Below are positions 48,335 to 62,100 of a stretch of 64,000 nt of DNA, piece after piece. Each line of letters begins with the position of its first letter. The stretch's first letter is position 1. The stretch comes from Metellina segmentata (Eukaryota > Arthropoda > Arachnida > Araneae > Tetragnathidae), in assembly GCA_947359465.1 (NCBI GenBank), contig OX375874.1, forward strand, positions 100,257,441-100,321,440. Reading direction: 5' to 3'. The notes under the pieces are model-generated. The model was not told where the DNA came from. It saw only the letters and a program-made list of their open reading frames with translations, and searched no databases. Both the position numbers and the translations under genes were made by a program.

Positions 48335-48922
48335 TGAGGGCTGTTCAATAAAGAATGATTGTAAATTACTAAAAATATTTTCCTGTACTAATCCTGCAAA
48401 TTTTTAAGGTCTTTCTCAAAATACTCTCCATTGCATTCGATGCACTTATCCTTCCTCTTTTCCTGTCTTAAAACACATGATGGAAGCCATTTTTTGACAG
48501 GTCCTTCAAAATCGCCAACGCAACTTTTATCACTGAATGTGATGATGAAAACCTCTTTTCCCGGAGGTGTTTCTTCAAATACGGGAACAGAAAAAAATTG
48601 CTTAGGTATATTAGGACTATATGGAGAATGGGGAACACATATGACATTGGTTTTTGAAAGATCTGACAATTTTTTAAGTAGAAAACAAATTTTCAATGCA
48701 GTGTATTGCATTTCGCGTCTTACATCCAATTTAGCCGTTAACTAAATTAAATTAGGCGTTCTTGGCCTACTTCCAAGGTCTCAGCAATGACGTCATGACC
48801 GTGAAATTTACGCTATCTATTCTCTAATTATCACACTACACATTCAATATGAATTTTGGTATTCTTCATTTTTTTAAATCACATTTAAAAAATTATGATC
48901 ATTCTTTATTGAACAGCCCTCG
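48335..48922 (-). mobile_element. mariner deletion derivative (unit 2 copy)
   Basis: 588 bp flanked by TA; left end TGAGGGCTGTTCAATAAAGA and inverted right end CGAGGGCTGTTCAATAAAGA. The minus strand 48388-48729 still encodes a mariner transposase C-terminus: HSPYSPNIPKQFFSVPVFEE, then KRKDKCIECNGEYFEKD. The usual PYSPD is PYSPN. The N-terminal DNA-binding region and first two catalytic residues are gone. Confidence 0.8.
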
Positions 48923-49383
48923 TTTATCACAGTCCAAATCCTAACGTTTTTCCAAATGAAGAAAAGGCAGGAATGAATAATTCAAAGGCCATGCTAAAAA
49001 TTTGCTATAAGAGTCTCTTCTAATGATACCTTTTTACGTGCACAGGACCCTGTGACCAAACTATTTGTAACGTTACCCTTGGACTGCTTTCTTCATAGCA
49101 AACCTTGACGATTTCACTACTTTTGAACTCCATTCTATAGAAATGAGGATTTACCTAACCTGTCGTTAGATGCTACATTAGCAAACGAGGCCGTAAGATA
49201 CAATATCAATCAGCAAAGTCCATTTTTCACAGTTTAAATAAGTGTCTACTAGTCCACATGTGGTTCATCCGTTTTGAAGCTATTGTCAGTAGAATTGTTC
49301 AGTGTATTTTATACAACGCCTGTGCCTAGGAAAACAAATTGCCTGCAAAGGCAAGTTTTCTAAGTAGGGATCAGTGTCATACA

Positions 49384-49660
49384 TTATTTATTTATTTATT
49401 TATTTTTCTAATGGCGGGCACATTTGACCGAAGTCATTGGCCACTACAAGGCCGGAAGTTATGGTCACGTGTGAAGGAGCACTCAGTGGGAGGACCACCA
49501 TTGCTCCTAACAATTACTTCGTAATTTTGCACCATGTTCAGATGACGAAGCAAAACCTGAGCTGGTATACGCTTACAAACATCCATGCCCAAACCCGGAT
49601 TCGAACCGGGGAACTTCCGATCTAGAGGCTAACACCTTAACCACTATACCGGTTGGTCGG
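49384..49660 (-). mobile_element. Well-preserved S1 SINE, unit 2-specific
   Basis: Minus-strand head GACCAACCGGTATAGTGGTT (A box) and GGTTCGAATCCGGG (B box), S1 body, then a TAAA-type tail (TTTATTTATTTATTTA on the plus strand). Flanking direct repeat CATACATT (49379-49386 and 49661-49668). The empty site is at about 18130 in unit 1. Best example of the family in the window. Confidence 0.9.
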
Positions 49661-49734
49661 CATACATTGTTTATAAGTAATCATTATCAATCTCTTAGCT
49701 TTGTGCGAGCTGGATACTCATTCATAAGTATGTT

Positions 49735-49985
49735 AGTAAGTTACTCATAAGTAAGTTACAACCCCTCGCAATTTTGAACCATAGGCAGTTGACGTGGTAA
49801 ACACCTGATCTGGTACCACAGTATCCTAACTTACATACCACACAAACATGATGACATTTGAGGTTACCACACATTTTACGTAAACCATCCCTCCCGTACG
49901 CAATATTTTTTGGTTGGATCTAATTCCGAACTCGCAACCCTCCGGTTTCTAGTCAGTTACTCTTCCAAACCAGCTACTTGGACTC
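49735..49985 (-). mobile_element. S2 SINE downstream of gene C
   Basis: Orthologue of 18225-18480, with the same distance to the gene 3' end. Confidence 0.6.
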
Positions 49986-50066
49986 ATTCTTTTATTGAAG
50001 TGTGATTGTAATGAAACGATTCAATATCCTCTAAGAATACGAGAGTCAGTTTGGGGTTGTAGAATG

Positions 50067-50072
50067 TTTATT
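50067..50072 (-). terminator. Poly(A) signal of gene C
   Basis: AATAAA on the minus strand, 29 bases after the stop codon, as in gene B. Confidence 0.7.
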
Positions 50073-50100
50073 ATATCTTTAGCAAAACATTCGTTTGTTA

Positions 50101-53100
50101 TCAGACCGAAGCCATCCCCAAAATAGCCTGCTGGACAAGTAGAGTACTTTTAGACATCAGGTCTTCTAAAACTATGCGAAATGCCACCCTTGTGCCCGCA
50201 GTAATTTTGATATATATACAAACAAGAGGGGTGGACGAGCACAAGGGGGCAACCGCAGTAATCTTCGGATCAATGACGTCGGAAGGCACTCTATAGATGT
50301 TAGTTATCCAGCTCTTGGCTTTCCTTTAAGAGAACACAAATGTGCATTATATACACTATTGAGGTTGAAACAGTATATTTTAATTAATAATTCAATCGGT
50401 ATCGTTTCTCTATACTTGAAAGCTCATAAAATGTACTTAAAACATATAAAATTTTGTCTAATCCTTGAATTTTACCCAGACCTTTTTTATCTTACAATAT
50501 GTACCTGCAATCTAAAACTTCTTAATTCGTATATTTTAGTCTTTTCTCCTTTAATGTTACACATTTTGATTATATTTACAAAAATTTAATTTCTTTAAAT
50601 TTTTTGAATATTTTTCGATTAAAATTTGATTTTCAGGATTTTAATCGTAAAAATTGTCTTCTCTCGGAGGGGAAAGCTAATCCCAAAAAAAACGAGGTAT
50701 CTTAAATTTCGGTGGAAGATGTTTTTTGTTTGTGGGTTGGCTTTTAGGTTCGCGGCGAAAGTGCAATATTTGAGCAAGATGTGCAAACCACAAAAGAAAT
50801 AGTCGCCAATTATTATTGAGATATTTATACAAAGAAAGACTATTGACAAAGGATGTAATTGAATCGAAGTGGAAGTTCTTGAAAAGTCCTTGAACTTGTT
50901 AATTGTAAGATTAAGAACTCTGTTATGACTCACTCTTATTAAAAGTTTCTTATGAACTGGATTTCTTGTCATCATAATATTGCTAAAGTTTTGATGATGA
51001 TAATATCAAAGTATAGTCAGTTCTTCTTGCTTTGACTAGTTATATTGCCATTAGGTCTGGGTAAGTTTACTAGTGACTAGATATTTCGTAGTGACACTCA
51101 CTAGGTTTACTAATCTAGATGCATCAAGACTCTTTTATAAGATTCATTAAATATTGCTTTAATTTGTGTATAGATTCGAACAAAATCGTTGACTTTGAGC
51201 AGGTACTAAATAAATGACCTTATTCGCTTTTTTGTTCACATTTGTTTTATGACTATTTATTAATTTTCAGTTCAAAACACAAAATTATTTATAATGTTAA
51301 ACATATCCTAAAGAGTTCACAAAGGGACTGCATTTTTCAACATCATAAAAGAAGGAATAAAGCTACTTTAGGTAAAAGTCAGTTAATGGTAATTGGTAAT
51401 AAATAAACGCTGGGATCAATTCCAAAGGGAAAGATCCCTCACAACAACTCGTCATTTTGAACCTTGGCCATGTAACAAGGTCAACACGTGACCTAACACC
51501 TAACCCTCCGAATTTCCACACAGCGTCAAAATATGCACACTAAATACCTCATCATATTTAACGTGCACCCGCCCTTTCATAGACGATTGACTTTGGTTGG
51601 ATAAAGTTTCAAAGTAGAAACCCTACAATTGCTATTTCGTTACTCTTCCAACTTGTCTAACGCGGCCCCGTCAGTTAACGAGTGTCTGCTCTAAAGCAAC
51701 GAGAGATGACATTAAATGCGTGCTTACATCTAAAACACAACTTCATCTTTCACATCTTCACAGGACTCATATGATATTATTATCTTTTCAAGTTTTGTAG
51801 TTGGAGGAAAAGAAATTCCGGTTAAGACGTTTTCTTTGCAATTTGATATAGGTGTGGGTATTTGTGACCTGTTTATTGTAGCTATGGCGACCAAATAGGA
51901 AATCTATTTCTCAGGCTCCAAGTTTAAGCTCAAGCTGAAAACAAGAATATGAATAGAATGAAATCAAATGAAATTTTTAGTGATTCACAATGTATCCCTT
52001 AAAATTTGAACTAAGCATATGAATATCACTTTATTTTAAATTCAAAAGTCAGCACATAAATGTTAATTATCCCATTCAATAGAAGATGTGGTTAAGTATT
52101 TATAAATGTACAATATAAATAAGATTAGTAGGTAGTTAATGAAAGTCGCTCAGGAGTTATTGGAGCTAGGTGTGAAAACCGAATGGCAAGATTCGAGGAT
52201 AACATCTCGTAATTTTGAAGAGAGAGCGACAAAACGTTTGAGCGTATACGTCGGAATTTGATTAGAACGAGTTTCAAATTCGCAACATTTGGATTGATTA
52301 TCTGTTATCCCACCTACAGCGATACAGCAGATTTGAAGTTACTCTTCCAATTCGCAGCAGCCAGTGCAATTTTTAGTGATTTTTTACCTGTTTTATTTCT
52401 GTTGTTGCAATTATTTTATTTTTAATAATCGGTTCGGGGTATATATCTTTGCCTATCTTAGCATTTTCTCTCAACCCGGTCGTTTCAATAGAAAGCAGAA
52501 CTGTAACTTTACTGTTACTTATGTTTTCGTAATCAATAATATAGAGATATTTTATTCTATTAGTCGCCGTTGTATGAGGGTAAGAGTTATGGATTATTAT
52601 TACATGCATTTTAATTTTACTTTAAAATTAATTTTTTTAAATGTGCACTCACCTCAAACCAATATCCCTCAAGTGTCTCATATTGTCCACTGTGTATTTA
52701 ATGGAACTTAGGTAATCCTGTAGCCAAGACAGTTCACCAATGAAATCTGAAAAAAGAAGTATTAATAAATGCGTGTTCTTCAGATTCTGGTCACAGATGT
52801 GAAATATAAGTAGATTGTACATTGTTATTCAAAGCATCTTCAAAACGCATGAACAACCTATGGACAAGTAGTCTGTGCTTCTGTAAAGCATTTACTTGGT
52901 TTGCCGTTTTCCATCTGATCGCCTGTTATCATTTAGCTGTATAACATCTTACTATAGGGTAGTGTGTGAATCAGCATTTCTATAGTGATGACAAAGGTAG
53001 TTAAATTACCTCAAAGTCTACTGCCATCAGATCATCAAGCAGAGGACCAATCTTACTTTGTACATTAACTTAACACACGCACATATGTCACAATCCTATG

Positions 53101-56100
53101 TAGGTCTATATATGTCCTATTTAATTTCATAATATCTGAAGGGTCGGAGCGAAATATAATTTTTAAAGGGGTCTATGGTCTCAAACGTATGGATCTAAAA
53201 AAAAAATAACGCTGAACATTTTGAATCGATTAATTCTGCTTTATGAAATTTAATGCAATTGAGTGCAATTCATGAACTGTCAAAAATTGAAAAATATTTT
53301 TCAATTCAAAGAATATATGAAATAAAATTTACCATATTTGGATGTTTGAAGATATTCGACAAAATAACAGGTAAAATTGATACTTTCGTCGTCATTCATT
53401 GAATTCAACATCATATCTGCAAAAAAAAAAGATGAGTTGGTTTTTAAATTTATTGTTTCATGAGGTGTCCTTATGTCTTCCTCTTTGGTAATGACCCCAG
53501 AACGTCGACAATAACACATTGTTTTGCTCCAGTGCTACGTTAATTCAACTACCCCCCGCTGCTTTCCCTTGCCTTGAATTCAAAAGATTTGGAAGGATTC
53601 CATCTTTCCAAATAAGAATTTTCATAAGGTCCAGAAAGTCAGAACTGATTAGGAGTTAGGTTGAAATTTATGTAGGTAATTCGTTACGTAAAGTCGCACT
53701 GGATCAGTTGACCGGGCTATTTGTAACGGTCTGGGATCAATCCCGAGAGGAAAGATTTCCAGACCACGGTCACATCCATGAGCTACGCCTCGAACCACAG
53801 TTAGGTAACAAGAACAACACTTGAGCTGGCCTCGCATTCTCTTTAATTCCTCGCCACGTTTATGTGGGGACTTTGAAGACCACGACAGTTTCAACATGCA
53901 CTAGCCCCTATGTACATGATTATCTTTGGCTGCACCTGATTTCGATCTCGATACACTGCGTTTGTTTATCCGTTACTCTAACAACCGGTCTCCCATTGCT
54001 CCCACTTCTCTAGGATACTGTGTGTGAGTATGTGAATTTTATAGGAAACAAACAACTCAATGTAAAGAATGATAATATTCAATGGCATCGTTCCATAGAA
54101 TTCTTATAATGTCCTATATTTTCTATCAACAAAGAAAATCTTAGTGTTATAAAATTCCATTTACTATATTCTTCTTTTAATCGTAATCTTAAAAGTATTA
54201 TTTAGCAATCATTTAAAAAACTTTTACTCATTTTTTTAACGAATTTTTTGTACGATCGTTATTCTGTGTAAAATAATATTGAACCACTGTCCTCGTATGA
54301 CCATGATCTCACATCCCTAAGGAGAGGATCAGTAGAATTTTTCCAAAAGATTCTGATAAACGGAAAAAACCAGTAAGATCATTCCAAGTTATTTTTTCAA
54401 TAATATTATATATTAGAATAGTTCCAAGGGCCGTATTGAAAGGAAAGGAGCAATATAAATGTTCTAAGTTATTTTGTACTATTGGGTGAGACAGCAAAAT
54501 ATTTGTAAAGGATTCCTTTGAAAGGAAAGAACTAATAGGATAGGTCCAAGTTATTTTATTTTGCAGATTAATATAATAGACTCATTCCAAATAATTATGT
54601 AACACGAAAAATACCAATGTATATTTTTTAAATGCTCCTTAAGTTGAAATAATCTAAGGATTTGTTCAACTGATCTATTTGGTTATTTAGTTGTCAATGT
54701 GCTGAGAAAATAGAAATATTGCTCTGAAATATTTAGACTCTCAAAAGTTTGAAAACAAATTATTATACACACATGTATCGGGTATGCATCTAACCCCATA
54801 CGAGTTCCATGCGTCCCACATCATCTCTTGAACAGTCTGGCAGTTGGAATAAATCCCATGCAGTTTTTTAAAGCATCTTCTATTCTTTGAGGACAGATTC
54901 TGGAAGAATAAAAAACAAGTCGTGCATCATTCAAACAATAAGCATTCAGAAAACTAGTCAAAATTACGAACCTTCAATTTAGCATGTTAGCCAACCTACT
55001 TAAGAACTTCATGGTCACAATGGAGCGTACCTTTAGTGGCTTAAGTACTTCTTATGACGTAAGTATACTAAAAATATAGCTTTTAACCCTAGGAGTGGTT
55101 TACACGCAAATTAAACTTTGCAATTTGTAGTCTCTCCTGCATAACTTCTAGTCAATTTGTACCTTTTTTGTTGATATAAACTTTATAAAGTACTCTATTT
55201 TAAGTGAAGGATCCATAGAAACTACTCAAATCATTTTATTACAAAGAAAGAGGGAATGGAATAATCCGAAAGGATAGTGTTCCAAGAAAACCACTTCTCT
55301 TCTTAGATTAACTAGTTACCGTTACCTAATCTTAATAATTATCCACAAGAAGCTTAAATGATCGAGCATCTACACTGGTTGGAGTTTTGAGGGAAAATTC
55401 AAGGACGTAAAAGTCAAAATTTATTTCTTACTCATATATACGTACGTTAATGATCGTTGCTATTGAATCGAGTTATATATACAGGGTGGTCCCGAATTCA
55501 TGGTACAAACTTTAATGGTAGGTACAGGACATTGTAACAATGATTTATTGTATAGGAATGTATAGTCGCAAGTGACGCGGTGAGGCGAAAACAGGGGAAA
55601 TAACGGCCGAAAGGAAAAACAAAGATTTTATTGAAAGCGTTGTTGACAAGTGTCATGTTTACAGTAATTGTTCAAAATTGCGTCCACCAGTATCGATACA
55701 TGCTTGACAGCGTCGGTGGAGCGATTGGCGTACACGTTCAAAGATGCCTGGTATTTCACGCATACCTGCAGCAGCTACAGATAAGCGAGCGACGAGATCC
55801 TCATCTGAGTCAACTGGAGTCTCATAAACAAGATGCTTTAGATGTCCCCATAAAAAGTAATCGAGGCTCGATAAATCGGGAGATCGGGGTGGCCAAGGGA
55901 CTGGTCCACCACGCCCAATCCATCGAGTACCAAACGTGGCATTCAGGTAATTCCGTACATCAATGCTGAAGTGTGCTGGCGCCCCATCGTGATGAAACCA
56001 CATGCGGTTACGAATGGCGATCGGAACATCATGCAGCAGTTGTGGTAACACTTCTTTCAGAAAAATAAGATAGCTTCCGCCAGTGAGCCGCGTGGGTAGT

Positions 56101-59100
56101 AAGTATGGGCCAATCAAAAAGTCGTTCACAATACCAGCCCACACATTAATACTGAAACGTTGTTGAAACGCATGTCGACGCGTTGCATGTGGATTATCGG
56201 TTGCCCACACATGGGAATTGTGCGCATTAAAGACACCCTCGCGTGAAAATGTCGCTTCATCTGTAAATAGCACATAATCTACGAAATCCGGCTGCAACGC
56301 ACATTGCTGCATCACCCACAGGCAGAAGTTCACGCGGCGAGGATAATCTGCCGGATTCAATGCTTGTACTTTCTGAAAATGGAAGGGGTGTAAGCGATTT
56401 TCGTTTAACACTCTGCATACAGTCTGATGACTCACACCTACGTCACGCGCAACAGTTCTTGTGCTTGACTCGGGTCTATCAGCCACAATGTTCAAGATGC
56501 TTTCTTCCAGCCTTGGAGTGCGTACAGCTCTTACTCGACCAGCGCCATGTCTGTTGACGTCGAACGCACCTGTTTCACAAAGTTGACGATGTAACCGTTG
56601 AAAAATTCTATGATCCGGCATTCGTCGATCAGGATACTCCGCGCGATACATTCGTAACGCAGCTCTGCCGTTACCATTTGCACGGCCGAACATGTAATGC
56701 ATGTCTGCTTTTTCTGCATACGTAAAGTCACCCATCGTCTACGGCAGCACAATTGTGAATGGCGCTTTTCCCTACTGCGATGCATCATGTTCAACAGCGG
56801 CTAGACATCTACTGCCCTCTACCGGCAATGATACCAACCGATCACTCCATTTCTCTTTCCTTTTATTTCCCCTGTTTACGCCTCACCGCGTCACTTGCGA
56901 CTATACATTCCTATACAATAAATCATTGTTACAATGTCCTGTACCTACCATTAAAGTTTGTACCATGAATTCGGGACCACCCTGTATTTAATATCTAATT
57001 CTTTAGATATTTGATATCGGCATTTGCCGTACCTGAAATGACCATAAGTCAACGCTTTTTGCTTATGTTTGGATAAATTTAATTTTATATTTTCGGCAAA
57101 AAAAAAGGGATTTGTAAACGACATAGAGTTACCATGGTGTGCTATACCACGTAGGATGATGGATTCATATTACCAACCTCCTTTCATACATCCACATATT
57201 CTACAGGGTGTTTCAGTGAACCGTTTCAGAACTTCTAAGAGGGGTAGGGTACATCATGACGAACCAAAATCATATACCAATGGGCAGTCAGAAATGCTTT
57301 CCTGACGCGGTAGATGGCGTTGTGCGAAAATCCCGAGCTTTCGTGTAGGGAATCTTCAATTCGCACAAGAACGCCAAGTTAGTAGGATGGATGATTACAC
57401 GATCACAGAGTTAGCCGATATGCATTTGGCGTACGGGGCTGCAAATTGTAGTGGGCCAGCCGCACAGCGTTCGTACGCGGAACGATATCCGACGAGGCGT
57501 ATCCCCAATCATAATTTCTTTACAAGACTGCACCAGAGGTTAGCTGAGACAGGTTCATTAGAAAGAGCTGACAGGGACAGGGTAAGAACAGCACGGACTG
57601 CAGACGTCGAACAGAATGTGCTGCAGCATATACAGGGGAATCCAACAACGAGTACACGAAGTGTAGCAAACGCAGTCGGGGTTTCCCATTACAGCGTCTG
57701 GAGGATTCTCCGAGAAGAAGACATGCATCACCTGCTGAAGTGTTGTTTTCCGATGAGGCATCCTTCACAAGGGAAGGAATTTTCAACACGCATAACGACC
57801 ATATCTGGGCGGTCGAGAACTCGAATGCAATACGACGTCGTGCAGCACAGATTCGATTTTCGGTCAATGTATGGGCTGGTATTATGGGAGATCACCTCAT
57901 CGGACCTTACCTGTTACCGTCTCGTCTAACCGGACCTAACTACTTGCTCTTTCTGCAGCAAGTATTGCCACAACTTTTGAAAGATGAACAGATTTCTGCA
58001 TCGACGCAACAGACAATGTGATTCCAACTCGATGGAGCCCCTGCCCATTATAGCGGAGATGTTCGTAACTACCTGGATGTCACATTCGGTCAGCAGTGGA
58101 TCGGACGTGGTGATCCCGTGCGTTGGCCTGCTCGGTCACCCGACCTATCATCTCTTGATTTTTATTTCTGGGGTCATCTGAAATCGCTAGTTTATGACAC
58201 CCCTGTTGACAATGTTGAGGAGCTGGTTGCAAGAATTGCAGTAGCTGCCGGAGAAATTCGAGATATGCCTGGAGTTTTCCAGAATGTTCGGATGTCCATG
58301 CGTCGGAGATATGAGGCGTGCATTGTAGCCCGTGGAAGAAACTTCGAACACCTACTTTAATCCATGTACCTTTTGCTTCTTTTCATGTATTATTAAAACG
58401 ATTTCTCACTTACGGTATCTTTTCTTTACGGTGCTTCTGTGTACAACACCGCTTCAGGAAAGCATTTCCGACCCCACATTGCTATATGATTTCGAGTTGT
58501 CAGGATGTACCCTACCCCTCTTAGAAGTTCTGAAACGGTTCACTGAAACACCCTGTATACACAAACCGTTCATAGATTTGCCTCATATTCATTCGAAGAG
58601 AACAATCATACACCCTTAAGGCCTGATCTTTGTGGTATCTATGAAGTTACTCGTTATAAGAAATAAACTTTCTAGATCTTTTTCTCGTCATCATAAGAAA
58701 ATTGACAACTTAATAACAAAATTGGATAGGCCTTGTTCTATGAGATATCTCGTCGAACCACTTGCATCCCCGGATTCGAACTATGATCCGTTCGATCCAG
58801 AAGCCAGCACCCTGACCACTGGACCAATTTGTTGGATCTGCACCACTAAAAGTTAGATTTAGAGAATAGTATGTTACCTTCCATGTGGATGTGAGTCTTT
58901 GGATGGGCTCCACGAGCAACCCCTCCATTATCGCCTTCGTTGAATGTAGGTTATTTATCTTATGGAGGCGATGTGCAATAAGTATAAAATTTTTAAGAAC
59001 TGCTGCTCGTAACTCCACGGTAGGCGTGTTTAGTAAGGTATCCTGTACCCAAGTGCTCAACTGTTGAATAATAAAAGAGTTTTTCAACATGAATTAGGAA

Positions 59101-62100
59101 CAGAGATTTAAAACTTTTAGAAAAGCTCTTATGGAATGATCTACTCACAGAAACGAATCCTCCAAGAAGTTTTGCTATATTTGGTGTTCTTTGCCAGTCT
59201 TTACGTGCACTATGTTGCACCTCCTGTAATATTCGAAATCGTATCTTGTTCAAAACGGAATTTTAGTGCAAAAAGAAAACATTCTACACAAGTATGGTCA
59301 AGAGTAAAAAAAGTTACTAAAAACGACTAAAAGAAGCTGTGAATACAACAGCCTTGTCTATGTTATCCAGCATCTGGATAAAACAGAAGTAGTATAACGC
59401 ATCTATACCCCCCGTGAGAATAATATATTAAATTAGCCACTTTGTGGCTAGCCGGGCAACACCATGATATAAGATATTAATCTAGTTAAAAATTTTCTGC
59501 AGATTTCAAATCCGTTGAAATTTTTAATCTATTTTAACGAATCCACTTTTACGACAAAAAAAAACTAAACAATGCCTGTCGAAATGTTTTTTATTTTTTG
59601 CTCTCCACTGAAATCGAAGAGGGCAGGAAATGTAATCTGTTTATTTTTGGAAAGGGAAAGTTACCGTGACAAAAATATATAAGATATATTCAATTAAAAA
59701 ATATTTTTATAAAGAAAATCATATTTTTAGGTATGGATCTAAAGTGAATTTTTCCGCAGATTTGAAATCCGCTGGAATTTTTACTCTATCTTTATGGTCT
59801 AGAAGATAGAAAAATAACTAATTGACTCCAGTTGAAAGATTGTATTTTTTTATCGTCTGTCTGGAAAATTATTCCTCCGAGCAAAATCAAAACAGAACCG
59901 AAAACAATAAATTTAGAATCTGTGATTTCTTCTATGCTGTAGCATTCAAAAATGATTCAATTTCATTTAATTCATTTAAAAATGTTCTAGAATGAATTTA
60001 AAAATTCGAGACCCAAACATTGCAAAAATTTGGACTACCTCTGTGCCAAATATCTTTGCTGTAAGTACCATAAAATCGTAAGGTTTCTGAGGCAAACAGA
60101 CAGACATAAACTTATTTTTACAATAGAAGAAATTGAAACAAATGTAAAAGAATACCCTATTTTCCATCTAACCTAACGAGGGTTTAAAAATAAGTACGGA
60201 TAATTGCTCTTTTGAAATCGTCCCGCCTTTCTACTGAGTCACATTCTCCCCCCTTACAGTGTCGTGTTAAAGGAGGACACCTGACGTCCATCTTAACATC
60301 GAATGGCTGAAGAACTTTGCTTGTAACAAAAGCCAAAGCTGCAAAATTATTGGCATGTCTTATTTAACTCGTATTGTGAGACTCATAATAACTGACAGAA
60401 ATTTCCTTTTCTTTTCATATTGCATGCATAGTATGATAATGTATGATGGTATTGATATAATTTATAGATAGATATAGAAATGTGCAGATGTAAAAATGTA
60501 TAAATGTGCTCTAACGTTCTAGATAGACAACTACAATTATTTAAACTGGTACAAAATATCATGACATTAGACAAGTGAGTGTGTGATGGTGTTTCTTAAC
60601 AAGCAATACATTAACTTGAAAAAGTTTAATTTGATTGATTCATATTCCATGAATGTGAATATGATAACAGGTATGGTTATACAGTTGGAAGATTGAAGTA
60701 ATGGTATTTTTGCAAAAAAAACTTCCATACATTTTGCTTTCCCTAAATGGACGCTATATGCTTTGGTCTACTTAGAATCAAACACTGAATTTCTTGTGAA
60801 TATTTTAAAAGCAAAATTTCTGATGAACAAGTGTAATGAATTCCTTTACCTCACGAGTGACATCTTTAAATATTTTCAAGTCGATGAGTGTCAACTGGTC
60901 CTGGAAATAAAAATATAACATTCGGAATATAATATTCAACGTGATCCACTATTACACAATATATTACCCTTTTGGTGATATTTCATGTTCAAGAATTGTA
61001 AACCATCCTTATTCACACAATAACAGTAATTCGCTTTAATCTAGTTGGAAAGAACTTACTGCGATGTCTTTGGGTTTGGAGCTTAGAAAAGCACCCACTA
61101 CAGGTGGTATTGGTAGATAGTCCTCCTGAGGATAAACAAAGTTCTTAATAATTCAATCCATTAATAATGTGAGGTTTAGAGCATATATCTGGGATAACAC
61201 CCAGTACAAAAAATAATAAATCTTAACAGTAAAAAGAAGGATGCAAAATCTTCAAAATCGGCTTTTTCACTGCACATTATCTATATTTTCATGAAATATT
61301 TTGTGAACGTTTCAGAGTAGATCAAGTATGCGACTGCACGTAGATAAGCGTCTTTGGCATCCTCGAAAATATTTGATCATGATGACATTTTATGAAAAAT
61401 ACTTGATTTATATATACAATAAATGTTTAATTTTTAGTCAATCCCAATACGTTCTTTGGAAGCTGAATATGGAACATTTTATTTATCACTGCCACAAATA
61501 TGTCGATAACATTAAACTTTTAACAAAGTGCAATTAGTTTTCATTCCAACCTTGATGCATAATTGAATATTTGTGATACCTAAACCTATGCACTTTCCCA
61601 TTTTATTCAGCTTCATTCCTTTAACCCTAATGTTGGACGTCTTTACGATGTATCGTCATTAATAAACTGTCCAGATCTTGATGAAAGAGATTACTTGTCA
61701 TTAGAAAAAATGCCATGACCTTACGTCATCATCAAGCAACGCAGGGTCGAATTGTAGTAAAATGAACAGGTACGCACTTTCTACTTTGAAGTGTATTAGA
61801 AATAGAAGTTAACATCAATAAGAACATGAAATGCTGTTTTACATTTTTACTTGAATCTTATTTATTTTGAGGGTAGAAACACACATATTGTGATGGTGAT
61901 ATTCTTTACAAATCGATTAAACCAACTGATGGTTCTCCCGACGAAGTGTGTCGTCATCAGCAAAACTGACCACCCCTTGATATACAAAATATCTAGTCAT
62001 TTGTCAAAATGACCAGATCGCGATCTCGTTGTTCTATTTTTATCGATAGTATCTTGATGACGAAGTATCTGAGCAAAAGCAAACTTGATAGACGAGATGT

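Larger units (their letters stand above)
27083..61489. repeat. Tandem segmental duplication, unit 2
   Basis: Unit 2 repeats unit 1 in the same order and orientation but is about 7 kb longer. The extra length is mainly an insertion in intron 1 of gene B (about 28310-29570), a nested transposon block (about 31680-39465), a retrotransposon gag fragment (45592-46350), a SINE (49384-49660) and two mariner elements (55482-58555). It lacks the equivalent of about 2.03-7.09 kb of unit 1. Divergence from unit 1 in introns that I compared by eye is roughly 5-10%. Confidence 0.85.

Noticed and set aside
49590..49660. Possible tRNA gene with A and B boxes
   Set aside because: It is the head of an S1 SINE with body, tail and target duplication; the acceptor stem does not pair.
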